Assembly: GCF_042186555.1 (NCBI RefSeq)
Contig: NC_133324.1
Coordinates: forward strand, 223,435,145 to 223,499,144
Length of the DNA stretch: 64,000 nucleotides
Origin: Aquarana catesbeiana
Taxonomy: Eukaryota; Chordata; Amphibia; Anura; Ranidae
Direction: 5' to 3'
The translations under genes were made by a program, and so were the position numbers. The notes below the pieces were generated by a model, which had not been told where the DNA came from, made no database searches, and worked only from the letters and a program-made list of their open reading frames with translations. Shown here in pieces: positions 35,105 to 46,217 of the stretch; position 1 is the stretch's first letter; each line of letters begins with the position of its first letter.

Positions 35105-35122
35105 GGGGGGGGGGGGGGGGGG
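35105..35122. repeat. Poly-G tract
   Basis: An uninterrupted run of 18 Gs, one of several runs of 13 or more G or C in the window. Confidence 0.9.
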
Positions 35123-36137
35123 AGCAGGCCTTAAGCTGTGTAAGGGTTCCCAAAATTTTGGATGGCTGCCCTGTGTACTATACTATGCTATGCTATACTA
35201 TTCCATTTAACACCAAAAACAAGTTAACATTACATTAGTAATTACAACATTACTGACCTCGACTTCTAGCTTCTTAAACGTTAACACCAAATTAACCATT
35301 AAAATACATACATACAGTATTTGTTTCATTAGGTGCTCGAAGTATTTTTTTTTTTTTGTAAATTTATTTTTATTAAAGTTTTCTGCCTATAACAAAAGAA
35401 AACAAGTGACCCAAAGTAGCAATTAGAAAAACACCCAGAAAAAAATAAATAAAAAGAACATAAAAAATGTATAGCCCCCATGCAAAGATGTAAAAGCCAG
35501 GACCACCTTGGTAATGGGGGTAAAAGAAGCAGCTAACCCAGGCACATCAGTCCACAGACCGTGGGATCCATCCGAAGGTCCCCTACAATATACATGGAAG
35601 GTCCCTTATGGCTTAACATGCTGTTAGGGGGCATTGAACTGGACATAGTTAGCAGGATAGGCTACCAATCAGCGAGAAACATCATAGAGTCTGTGAGAAG
35701 ATGCTGCTTCTCTGTGCTTCCCACTTTCTAGAGGCTTTTGGAAGCGTGTAGAGAAGGTGTAGTGTACGCCTCTGAGGGAGTTTGAGTGCATGTGGTGTTC
35801 AGCACTGTACCACAAAAGATATGGCAAAAGAGATGGGGTTGCCCGGAGAGCAAAGAGCTGGGCACCCACCAGTAGAGACCTCTGGGCGCTCTGTGCCAAA
35901 GCCATTGGAGATCGAACTGCCAACTGAGCTCACTCAAGGAATCTAAGTGGTTTCTCCATTAATTTTGTTACAGCTGGCACATTCTTAAGGACCAAGTTCT
36001 GCTAGTCCAGCATCAGGTGGAGGATACAGTATTGTCAGTGATCAGGAAGCACCCTGAGGCTGGAAAATCAGTGAAGTATCCTGACCCTCATTTTTATAAT
36101 GTGTGCCATGTTTTGATATAAATGATCTAAGCCTGTG
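35123..36137. other. Possible LINE 3' tail; no gene
   Basis: A T run at about 35347-35360 followed by TTTTTATTAAAGTTTT looks like the A-tail end of a minus-strand retroelement, but no coding part of it is recognisable. The rest has no supported feature. Confidence 0.3.
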
Positions 36138-36639
36138 TTAAAATGATATTAAAAGCAGATTTTTTTTTTTAATAACAAACATATCATACTTACCTGCTCT
36201 GTGTAATAGTTTTGCACAGAGCAGCCCCGATCCTCCTCTTCTTTAGTCCCCCACTGGTGCTCCTGGTTCCTCCCTCCTGTCTCCCTCTAAGCAGCTTGCT
36301 ATGGGGGCACCCAAGCAGGCTCGCTCCCAAGCCGATGTTGAGTGTGTCCATTCAGACCTCACACATGGAGCTCCTCTCGGCCCTGTCCACTCTCTCCTCA
36401 TTGACTCACTGGCTGTGATTGGCAGTAGCGGGAGCCCTTGGCTCCCACTCTTGTCTCAGCTAAAGGAGGAAGAGACCTGAGAGAGACACTTCTCTTGTGT
36501 ACATCGCTGGATCAAGATGGTGCTCAGGTAAGTACTGTATAAGGGAGGCTGGGGGGATGCTGCACATAGAAAGTTTTTTACCTTCATGCATAGAATGCAT
36601 GAAGGTTAAAAAAACCTTGAGCCTTTACAACCACTTTAA
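36138..36639. mobile_element. TTAA-flanked dispersed repeat, intact copy
   Basis: Both ends carry TTAA and approximate inverses (TTAAAATGATATTAAAAGC on the left; TTAAAGTGGTTGTAAAGGC read inward from the right). A palindrome of ACCTTCATGCAT lies near 36580-36605. Non-coding. Copies: the split one at 29118-30687 and a partial one at about 45855-45985. Confidence 0.72.
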
Positions 36640-36939
36640 AACTTGCAGCTTACCAATTATTGTATGTAGTGGCTGCATTCGTTTTCTTCAGAAACCATAT
36701 AATCTGAGGTCAAAGTGTTTCAATTTGTATGCAATCAGGCAGGCCTTTTCACAACATGGTTTTGGTAAATTTGAAGACAAAAATCTACAGGAAATCTAAT
36801 ATTGTGTATGGGGCTTTAGATGCACTAGCAGATTTAGATGGACTTGATTAACAAATTAAAGCTCCAGCTCCAGCAACACCTACTACTACTTTGCCTCACA
36901 GCTTGGTCTGCTAAAGGAAGTTGAAAAATAACAGTCTAA

Positions 36940-37373
36940 TGCCCCGTACACACGGTCGGATTTTCCGACGGAAAATGTGTGATAGGACCTTGTTGTTGGA
37001 AATTCCGACCGTGTGTAGGCTCCATCACACATTTTCCATTGGATTTTCCGACCCACAAAGTTTGAGAGCAGGATATAAAATTTTCCGACAACAAAATCCA
37101 TTGTCGGAAATTCCGATCGTGTGTACACAAATCCGACGGACAAAGTGCCACGCATGCTCTGAATAAATAAAGGGATGAAAGCTATTGGCCACTGCCCCGT
37201 TTATAGTCCAGACGTACGTGTTTTACGTCACTGCGTTTAGAATGATCGGATTTTCCGACAACTTTGTGTGACCGTGTGTATGCAAGACAAGTTTGAGCCA
37301 ACATCCGTCGGAAAAAATCCTAGGATTTTGTTGTCGGAATGTCCGAACAAAGTCCGATCGTGTGTACGGGGCA
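36940..37373. mobile_element. PIF/Harbinger MITE, copy 2
   Basis: Termini TGCCCCGTACACACGGTCGG and, inward from the right, TGCCCCGTACACACGATCGG. Flanks are TAA on the left and TTA on the right, a TWA site with one mismatch. Lies 300 bp before the large Harbinger element. Confidence 0.88.
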
Positions 37374-38127
37374 TTACTGTCTGGATCACCTGGTGAAAAC
37401 TATAAAATAAGACAAATACAGTAACAATATCTAGAAAATACTAATCTGCAAAATAAAACAATTATCCATTGTACGAATGTCAGACATTCATGCAAGCTGA
37501 ACTCAGTTTTACTGTATGTTTTTAATAGATTACTCCTGTATCATCAGCTCCATTTAATGGCCAACATTTGGTAAAGTTTTCTGAAATACCTAAATGAGAA
37601 AATATACTGCATTTTGGCCACTAGATGGGGCTGATAATACAGGAGTTAATTTATTCAAAAACACAGTTATGCCGCGTACACACGATCGGGATTTTGGTCG
37701 AAAAAAGATATTCTGGCTTTTCCGACGGGATTCCACTCAAGCTTGTCTTGCATACACACGGTCACACCAAATTCCGACCGTCAAGAATGCGGTGACGTAC
37801 AACACGTACGACGGGAAAAGGAAGTTCAATAAGCAGTGTGCCACCCTTTGGGCTCCTTCTGCTAATCTCGTGTTTATCTCGTGTTAGTAGAAATTTGGTG
37901 AGAGACGATTCTCGCTTTTCAGCTTTCGTGCTTTTCAGTCCCTTACTGCTCTTTAGTTTGTGCTTGTGGGTTTGTATCTGGTTTTCAGTGCGTGTAGTCA
38001 GTTCGTATCTGTTTTTCACTGCGTTCTTGTCCGCTCATTTCTGATTTTCAGCTCACTCTTCACAGGCCTTGCTGTTCTTCAGTGCATTCTGTTAAGTTTA
38101 TTCTGACCAGCCGACCGGTTTGAAGCC

Positions 38128-40286
38128 ATGTTGCAGTTACGTACTCCTTGTAGAGTTCGTGCTGTGCGGTGGCTTGGTGTTGGGGTTCTTACTTTGACCC
38201 AAATCCAGTCCATGAACAGGGCGGGGAGGAGTTCATGGACCAAGAATTGGTTGCTCCAGCGTGACCAATTCTCTCATATGCCTTTGATGCGTGAAAGACA
38301 GGAGAATAACCATGATGATTTCAGGAATTATCTCCGGATGATGGACCCCATTTTTCACTGTCTGTTTGCTCTGCTGACCCCTTATATTATGAAACAGGAC
38401 ACCTGCATGCAGCAAGCCAACACTCTGGAGCAGAGGCTCGTTGCCACCTTGCGGTACTTGGTGACAGGGAGAAGTCTGCAGGACCTCAAGTTCTCGACAG
38501 GCATCTCCCCCCAGGCTCTGGGGATCATTATCCCAGAGACCTGTTCTACCATTATACAGGTCCTGCAGAAGGACTATATTAGGGTAAGTTTTCTCCTTTA
38601 ACATCACATTCTATGTATTTAATGTTTGCTAATGTATTGTATTTATTTCAACATTCCCTAATTACCATACTTGTAATATGCTGTGAATGTCCCCTTTGTC
38701 CTCATGCATGCTGGATTTTTTTAATGCTCCTTTTTTGTCCTTCATGCATATTTGCCTTGACTAACCTCCCCAGCATGATATCCTGGGCCCATATACACCT
38801 AGCCTAGTCACTTAACAATGTATTTTGTCAGCTCCATAGTAGTGCTTTACCCCAAACATCCCCTAAAATGTGTACAAATGTTATTTGTGTCCTTAAATTC
38901 AGGCAGCGTGCCAGAGGCTTTTTTTTGGGGTCCCAAAATCATTTGTAACCCTCCCTCCCCCCAACCGCTAAGTCAACCGATACCAATCCTCTATCTGCTG
39001 ACTTTGCCAAACCCATACACACTGTACCTATCTCTTTTGTGATCATATTTATGGATTAATTCACCAAAGCATGTAGTGAAAGGGCCTGCCTGAATACTTT
39101 CAAATGGTACAGTTTAAAGTTTTGTTCTCCTATTATTATCTTGATAGGTAATTGCAGAATGTAAAACTGTGCTTCAATTTGTACAGTATGTATTTTTATT
39201 TCAGTATTATGACACTTCTTACCTGTCCAGTGGGCTTCCAATAGTGTAAGTAAGGAGGGGCTGGCCAAAGTAATACACATTATTTATGCATTCAGCTCAA
39301 TGAAGTGGAGAGGGTTACCTGTCCAAAACATCTCCCCCCCAAAATTTTTTACAATGGGCCATCGGGGGGGGGGGGGGAGAGAATCTGATAAGTGGACCTT
39401 ATACATTTGTCTTTAAATACTCCTTTAAATAAAAGTTTTACTGATTTTGACCAAGAATGTTTGTGTCTAATCTGCTTGCAATGTTATGTGCAAAATTACT
39501 AATTTTATTTTTTCTGTTTTGACTCCACAGTTTCCTTCAACGCCACAGGTATGGCAGACTGTGGCTTCCCACTTTGCCGACCATTGGGACTTTCCCAACT
39601 GTGGAGGGGCAATTGATGGGAAACACGTCCACATAGTCCCACCACCTCATTCGGGTTCATACTATTTTAACTATAAGGGGTTTCATAGTATCGTGTTGAT
39701 GGCGGTGGTGTCGGCGGCATATGAGTTCCTCTATGTGGACGTGGGGAAGAATGTCCGGATGTCGGATGGTGGAGTCTTTGCCCAGACAGAGTTCTACGGA
39801 TGTCTCCAGAGTGGTGGCTTGGGATTGCCACCTGCAGAAGAGAACGTTGAAGGACTCCCGTTTGTTTTTATTGCTGATGAAGCATTTAGTCTGGGCGATC
39901 ACATAATGAGGCCATTCCCTAGAGGTCCCTCACCCCGGAGAAGAGAGTTTTTAACTACCGGCTGGCCAGAGCCTGAAGAGTCGTGGAGAATACCTTTGGG
40001 ATAATGGACAGCCGGTTCCACCTATTTCTAATGGCTATAAATATGGCAGAGTACAAACTAAACCACATAGTTTTATCCTGCTGCATACTGCAACTTTTTA
40101 AAAATAAATGCTCCAAATTATGTTGCTTCAGTTGGGCCTGAGGCCGGACTTCAAGAAACAACAACAATGATGGCCCTGGAAGCTGGCCGTCCTGGCTTGC
40201 CCCCCCAAAGCGCCCGTGAAGTGCGGGAAAAATATGTTGAATATTTTATGGGTAGGGGGGCCATTGCTATGCCAGAAAATGTTTAA
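38128..40286 (+). pseudogene. PIF/Harbinger transposase (nuclease), two exons, broken
   Basis: DDE nuclease that would excise and insert Harbinger DNA at TWA sites. Exon 1 (38128-38583) carries the helical region including EQRLVATLRYLVTGRSLQDL. A GTAAGT donor lies at 38584 and a CTCCACAG acceptor ends at 39530. Exon 2 carries the first catalytic Asp in GGAIDGKHV, YVDVG, MSDGG and the second Asp in FIADEAF. A frameshift near 39930 moves the rest to another frame, where a TGA (39974-39976, probably from CGA) precedes VVENTFG with the catalytic Glu. A final SAREVREKY...PENV segment ends at about 40286, followed by AATAAA near 40298. Motifs are well kept, so decay is recent. Confidence 0.9.
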
Positions 40287-40753
40287 ATATTTTCTAAATA
40301 AAAAAAAAAAGATCTGATAAAATCTTGATTTTGATTTACTGCTTGTGTTTGTTTTAAGCTGTCTCCTAGGTTCTCCTAGTGCACTTGTAGTGCCAAGTGG
40401 TTTTTACATTATTAACTAACCCCCCATTGTCACTGTAAAACTAACTTAATACAAAAAGTGGTATTGAGCATTGAAAGAAGAAGCCACACATTGTTGAGTA
40501 TAAAACCTTTTACTCCATGCACATTCACATGTGCGTTGTAAAACATTTTGTGTTCAAAAAAACACTTCTTTTTTTTAAAGTTTTACCTTGAAAAGTTTAG
40601 AAAAGTACATAAACAGGCATGTTTGTAAACATAACATACACAACTCTGGAACTTACAAAAGTTCAACATTGAAAAACTGAAGGCAATATCAGACATTATA
40701 GTGTCAAAAATGTGTTGATATCGCCCTCATCAGATGGGGTGATGTCCCCCTGT

Positions 40754-41005
40754 AAAAGCCAAATTTAGAAGATGCACACAAATTGGGATTACAACTGGGA
40801 ATTTCCTTTCTGATTACATACCTAATGTCAACATGTGCTATCTCCCATCATGGGGGATCAATGGACGTGTTTTGGGGGTGCAACCCCATCCTCTCACCTA
40901 CTTGAGTTACGAGGAAGGGGTTGCACCCAAAAACGCGTACATTGATATCCCCTGATGGCAGATAGCACATGTTGACACACTGTGCATCTTCCAAATTTGG
41001 CTTTT
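40754..41005. repeat. Long imperfect inverted repeat between convergent genes
   Basis: AAAAGCCAAATTTAGAAGATGCACA on the left is matched by its inverse at the right end. CAACATGTGCTATCT and GGGGTGCAACCCC also pair with the right arm around a centre at about 40905. The left arm has about 45 extra bases. It lies between the 3' ends of the transposase and Myb-like genes. It could be a fold-back insertion or a shared 3' processing structure. Confidence 0.8.
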
Positions 41006-41071
41006 AAAATGCATCAAAAAATTTTAAAACTTGGTCCCCAAAAATATAAACTGGTGTTATTTGTTAGTTCT

Positions 41072-42326
41072 TTAGATTTTTCCTAGTACATCAATCATGT
41101 TCTTCAGTTTTTGTTCTACCTCATTTGTCTTTTGCTTGATGATGTCTAAATCCTGACTACAATACATGACGTCCTGGATTAGTCTTTGTGCACTGTCAGT
41201 GGTGAAAAGAGTAGATTGTTCTTCCACAACATGCACATCACCTAAAAGAAAAAATATACACCATGTATTATAAATATGCAGGCATACATTTATTACCCGA
41301 ATCTGTGGTCTCAGGCACTCACCTGTTGTGGTGACAATTTCCACCACCTCTCCTCCCTCCACATCCTCTGGTTGCGCCCTCTGCTCCCCGTCATCAGGAG
41401 GTGGGGGGGGGGTCCCTGTTGTCCTCCGACGTCCTGAGTCTTTTCTTCCTTATGAGAGTGAAACAAAAGGTATACTTAGCACACAGATATTTGTAGCCAG
41501 AAATATGAATGTGAAACATTGCTTGGAAGTGGGGTCCAATTGTCTGTTTGGGCAGAGTTCCAAGTTGAAGACATTATTTATTCCCTTAACAAAGCTGCAA
41601 CACTTACCTTTTTTGGACAAGTTACACACATGTAGACACCCTAAGTATCAACTGGAGCACCTTTGTGGGACACCCTAAAAAGTTTGTTCTTGTGTCCCAC
41701 ACTAGTGCTCCTGAGTCCAGATGTGTAAACAGCTGCTGAGTGTCCTCTCCTTACATTACACTGAATTAAGTTTGCAATTCATTCTAGTTACAAACACATT
41801 TAGACAATGTAATTAACTCTGTATCTGCCAAAAACATCGTATTTAGTTGACAAATGAACAATTTTTCCTATAACCGATTACTGTGCCCACGAATATGAAA
41901 GTCGCCATTTTAAACTGTACAACAGTAAAGAAAGGCACATGGTGCAGCATGCAAGTAATAATCATAATAGGAACACACGACAAGTACTTACTTTTTAGAA
42001 GCACTTTCTTAATCCTTCTGTAATGATCCTGCTCCCTCAATTTGAGGTCTGACCAGCGTTTCCTCAATTGCTCCTTGGATCATCGTACCCCAAAATTCCT
42101 GTGCAGACTCTTCACAACTTTAGTCATGACCTTGGCCTTTCTCACATTTGGGTTTAGGTACGGTCCATACTTCCCATCATAGTCGGCCCTCTTCAAGATG
42201 TCCAACATCTCCACCATCTCTACAAAGATCATATTTGAGGCCTTTAATCTTCTCCTCCAGGACCGGGACGTTTCAGGCTCCGGGCTCCTCGTTACTGCTA
42301 TTACGCACCTGCTGTGTCTCCGCCAT
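41072..42326 (-). pseudogene. Myb/SANT-like protein of the Harbinger element, three exons
   Basis: Second gene of the element. In Harbinger elements a Myb-like protein helps the nuclease enter the nucleus and bind the ends. Exon 1 (42326-41992) starts MAETQQ, shifts frame after about 17 codons, then reads MVEMLDILKRADYDGKYGPY and, after a TGA, SKEQLRKRWSDLKLREQDHY, the pattern of Myb/SANT-like domains. A GTAAGT donor follows at 41991. Exon 2 (41448-41323) is Pro- and acidic-rich and ends at GTGAGT. Exon 3 (41241-41072) is a coiled-coil-like tail with KQKTNEVEQKLKNM. Consistent splice phases support one gene. The domain assignment is by pattern. Confidence 0.72.
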
Positions 42327-42589
42327 GTTCATTGCCCACTGCGCAGAAAGAGAAGGGGTGGGGAGTTTCATGCATGCACAATGTATATAAAGTTAACACG
42401 TGTGTGTCGTATGTACGTTCTGTGTGCGGAGGAAGGAGGACTGGAAGCGACGTACGTTATAACGTAGGTAACATTTTAACTTGGGACATCAGTGGCCTAT
42501 ACTGATTATAGATTCAGGCCTATATTGGGATAAGATTAGGAGAGTTTAGCCTGATATTTTGTGTTTTTGTCTTGTGTTTGGTCTTTCAG

Positions 42590-43904
42590 CAAAGATGAAA
42601 CAATTCAAAGACCCGGATTTTATGGGCCAGTTCGTTGACAAATACAGGGATATGCGTAATTTGTGGGAGGTTAAAAACCCCTTATATCGCAACAAACCAG
42701 CAAGGAAGGCATCGCTGGAGAAACTGCTGCAATTTGTGAAGACGCAGGTCCGTGACGCAGACATCAATTTTGTGGAGAGGAAAATTGGTAGCTTGAGAAG
42801 CACGTATAGGAAGGAGCTTAATAAGATCCAGGCTTCCATGAGGTCAGGAGCAGCAGCAAACGATGTGTATGTACCCAGTCTGTGGTACTACACCAGGATG
42901 CGGTTTCGGGAAGACCAGATGGAAGTCAGGGAATCACTTTCCACACTTCCATCCAGTCTTCCCTCCACCCTTCCCTCAACACCAGCTGAGGCTTCCGAGG
43001 ACCAACCTGGGCCTTCCATCCTGGAAGAAGTGGAGGAGCCCCGATGGACCCAGGTATAGTATTTTTTTACTTATTTATTGTCTGAAAATTATTGTTGTTA
43101 ACTAGATGTTATTATTGATAACAAATGAATGATTGAACAAAAAGTGTTTTACATATCAATAGACAATAGGGGCCAACAATGATTGGGACAAGAATGAAAA
43201 TGCTGGGCTCAGAATGATAGTCTCTTCTATTTATTAACATTCAATTTGCAACAGTCGTGAGCTGAAAAATTAGTGTGATTGATGAACCAAAAACTAAAAC
43301 TGTGTCCCTTTTTCATACACAGGAAGACCTCAGCCAGGACGAAGCTCTGGAATGTGGCACACAGGAGGAGGCAGGGGTAAGTGTCAGCCAGGAGGAGGTG
43401 GGGGTAAGTGTCAGCCAGGAGGTGGCCGGGTCCAGTAGGAGCCTCACCCAATCCCAGGTGCCTCCCCTTCGCTTTGCAACAAAAAGGGCCAGGAAGGGGA
43501 GTAACGTGTAGGAGGCAGCACTGGGCCTCATTAAGGAGGCTAATGCGGCCCTGAACCCCCCCCCCCCCGACGCTGAAGAGGCCTATGGCTACTATATAGC
43601 TTGCAAACTGCTGCAAATGGAGGAGGGCCAATGCCACAACTGTGAAAAACTTTTTGTTGAGGCCATTCACAAGGGGTTGAGGGGCCAAATGACCGATGAC
43701 GTACACTTATGTGCGCTTGCCCATCCTCCTCCTCCTGCCACAAGTCCACCTCCAGAGCCACAGCCTCCAAGGAAGGCTGCAGGGAAGCATGGATGGAAGC
43801 ATGGGCGGTCCAGGGATTGGACATGGTTGTCGGTGTGCTCAGTGATAGCACAGAGCGGGCAGAGGAGGGAGACAAAGCCGGGGATCCCTGATTCTATACA
43901 CTGA
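42590..43904 (+). pseudogene. MADF-domain protein of the Harbinger element, two exons
   Basis: Third gene. A TTTCAG acceptor (42584-42589) precedes the ATG at 42595. Exon 1 encodes a complete MADF DNA-binding domain: FVDKYRDMRNLWEV, then KPARKASLEKLLQFVK, KIGSLRSTYRKELNKI and VYVPSLWYYTRMRF, followed by a Ser/Pro/acid linker. A GT donor at 43054 joins in phase to an exon starting at 43323. That exon has a 10-residue tandem repeat (GVSVSQEE), a TAG at 43509-43511 and a 13-C run near 43556 that shifts the frame before a conserved-looking tail (43617-43904). MADF proteins are known as second products of PIF-type elements. This exon 1 is intact, the rest damaged. Confidence 0.82.
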
Positions 43905-44472
43905 GGAGGAGGATACCATGTACGTGCTGGTCACTGTGCTGGTGGCATTATTTTTTACTCTTTATTTAAAATGGTTTAAGAGCAGACACCTTGTCTTGAT
44001 GCAAAAAGACTGGATGGCAAAACTGTCCTCATTAATGCTTGAATTCCCTTACCACGTTATTGAAGCCCGTTGATGTGCCAATATATTCCAAGGCTCCTGG
44101 TCCTATGATTGTGGTCCGGAATATTTTTTAAACAGCTTTCTCTGATCCTCTGTAGTGGGGGATCACGAGTTTCTGGTAAGTGACCATTGTTTACCTAAGG
44201 TGGTGGATCAAGCACTCTTGTTTTATACAGCAGGAACCATAGCTCATATGAACTTTTATTTATCACACGGGTGATTTTACCATATGTATATGGACTTTTG
44301 CTCATCATTGTCACTTTATTAAGTCATGCACATTTGATGGACTGTCACTTTGTTATCACATTTACTTTTGCACATATTGTTGTTTGCATATATTTAGAAT
44401 ATTGTGGATTGGTGACCATATGTATGGTCATGAGTCCCCCTTAGCGTGATTCCATTTTTTCCAATTATATTT

Positions 44473-44857
44473 TCACTGTGTTAATGTTGCATAGAGGAAT
44501 TTCAGCTTATTTATTTGTTTGTTCGTACACTTCACTTTAGCACAGTTTTTTTCCCCCCCTTTTTTTCCAAGCATGGAGGGAAGGCTGCAAGGAAGACAAG
44601 AAAATGATGGCCTGGGTTCAGTCTGGTCTGACAGAAGACGCAGGCTGGTGTAGTACCACAGCCCGTGGACATACATGTCATCTGCTCCTGTTCGTGATCT
44701 CTGGGAGTCCAGGACCAGATTGTGCTCCCTATTATATGGACTTCTCAGGCTACCAATTTTTAGTTACAAAGAGTTGATGTCTGCCCTGGGGGCCAAAGGC
44801 GTTGCAAATTCCAGCAGTTTCTCCAGCGTTGCCTTCCTCTTTATTTTGTTATTATGA
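44473..44857 (-). pseudogene. Second, older MADF-domain remnant
   Basis: Read on the minus strand from about 44850, the sequence gives a LEKLLEF segment, then a stop, KIGSLRS, and finally MYVHGLWYYTSLRLLSDQ and a Ser/Pro tail. This is the second half of a MADF domain in the same order as the gene at 42590. The N-terminal FVDKYRDMRNLW half is missing. It lies opposite in strand to the first MADF gene and inside the inferred bounds of the same element. Confidence 0.65.
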
Positions 44858-45616
44858 GCCAGAATAAATGGAGATTTTTTTTTTATGAAAATACTTGCCT
44901 ATGTGTTTTTATTCAAATAGGACAGTTTGTTTGTGAGTAGGCAGGTACATTTCCAAAATACAATGTCTAATTAACAAGGGACACAAACACAAACCAACCT
45001 CCTTGAGCTTTAAAAATTCAAGATAATAATGTTGTGGAAACTTGACACACTAAAAAAATAAAAAATTATGGAGATCACTAGAAAATAATTTAAAAATATT
45101 CCAAAAAAAAGGAGTTCTTGATTAAAAAAATAAATAAATAAAGATGACTATAAAAAATAATTCTAAACATTATTATGGAGATCTGGCTTTAAAAACAAAA
45201 AATATTATTCAGGAGATCACGAAAAATAATAAAGAAATAAGTTTGTGAGAATTCTGTGTAAATATCAGCAGCAAAACAACTTCATTCTTCTAGCATTATA
45301 AAGAACAAAAGAATGCGCTGCATTAAAAGATCCAAAAATTTATAGCGCGATGAATGGGCTAGCTCCATTACGAACGCTAGTTTTACCAGACCCAGCGCTT
45401 CCGTCTCGTACTTGATTCTGAGCATGCGTGATTTTTGGCGCATCGGAATTGCATACAGACGATCGCATTTTCGGCTAGGAACTTTTACCGACCGAAAAAT
45501 TGAAAATCTGCTGTCAGTCTTTTGCTGGCTGGAATTCCGCCAGCAAAAGTCCGATGGAGCATACACACGGTCGCATTTTCCGACCAAAAGCTCTCATCGG
45601 AGTTTTGTTGGCGGCA

Positions 45617-46082
45617 TTTCCGTTCAGCTTGCATAAATGTTTCCTACATTCATGCAATGAGTGGTTTATTAATAGATCCCTTGTTATGTAGTATACTTGA
45701 TTGCATATAGCTTTGTAAGTTTCCTCTTAGGTGGTTATATGCTGTAGACTGGGGGGGGGGGGGGACTCAAATCCCACCGTTAGCTGGCCAAAGGGCAAGG
45801 CCACTCTGTACTTTTCTAATGTGGGATAAATATAATATTACAAGTGATTATAAAGCTCCCTCCCTCACTCCCTTGTCACTGGCTCTGATTGACAGCAGCC
45901 AATGAGTGAGAGAGCCAAGCGGGCCTCAACTCTTGTGCACATTGCTGGATTGAGATCAGGCTTAGGAAGGTACATATTTCTGTAGATGATTGCGGATTGC
46001 CATTTTTGAGGAAGCTCCACCCAGGGGGTTCTAGGCAACTAGGTAGGAAGACAAGGGCCCCTAACTGACACTATGGGGTTTA
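45617..46082. other. Partial dispersed repeat and poly-G tract; no gene
   Basis: A run of 14 Gs lies at 45751-45764. The stretch 45855-45985 (CACTGGCTCTGATTGACAGC, TGCTGGATTGAGAT) is a partial, diverged copy of the repeat at 36138-36639. Nothing else is recognised. Confidence 0.5.
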
Positions 46083-46217
46083 TTTACTAGAACTGGAGAG
46101 TGCAAAATCTGGTGCAGCTCTGCATGGCAGCCAATCAGCTTCTAACTTCAGCTTGTTAAATCAAGCTTGACCAAATGTAGAGCTGCACCAGATTTTGCAC
46201 TCTACAGTTTTAGAAAA
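46083..46217. mobile_element. Small palindromic MITE, copy 2
   Basis: TTTACTAGAACTGGAGAGTG with its imperfect inverse at the right end. Same family and similar length as 12513-12665, with better-matching arms (GTGCAAAATCTGGTGCAGCT). Confidence 0.7.

Larger units (their letters stand above)
37670..45616. mobile_element. Large PIF/Harbinger element with three genes, degraded
   Basis: The left end TGCCGCGTACACACGATCGG follows TTA (37667-37669) and matches the MITE termini at 36940, 47494 and 60993. Inside are a Harbinger nuclease gene (plus), a Myb/SANT-like gene (minus) and a MADF gene (plus). The right side has subterminal sequence like the MITEs (ATACACACGGTCGCATTTTC near 45561), but the last terminal repeat appears deleted. 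A GCGGCA at 45611-45616 could be its final bases, so the right edge is inferred. Total about 7.9 kb. Confidence 0.75.
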
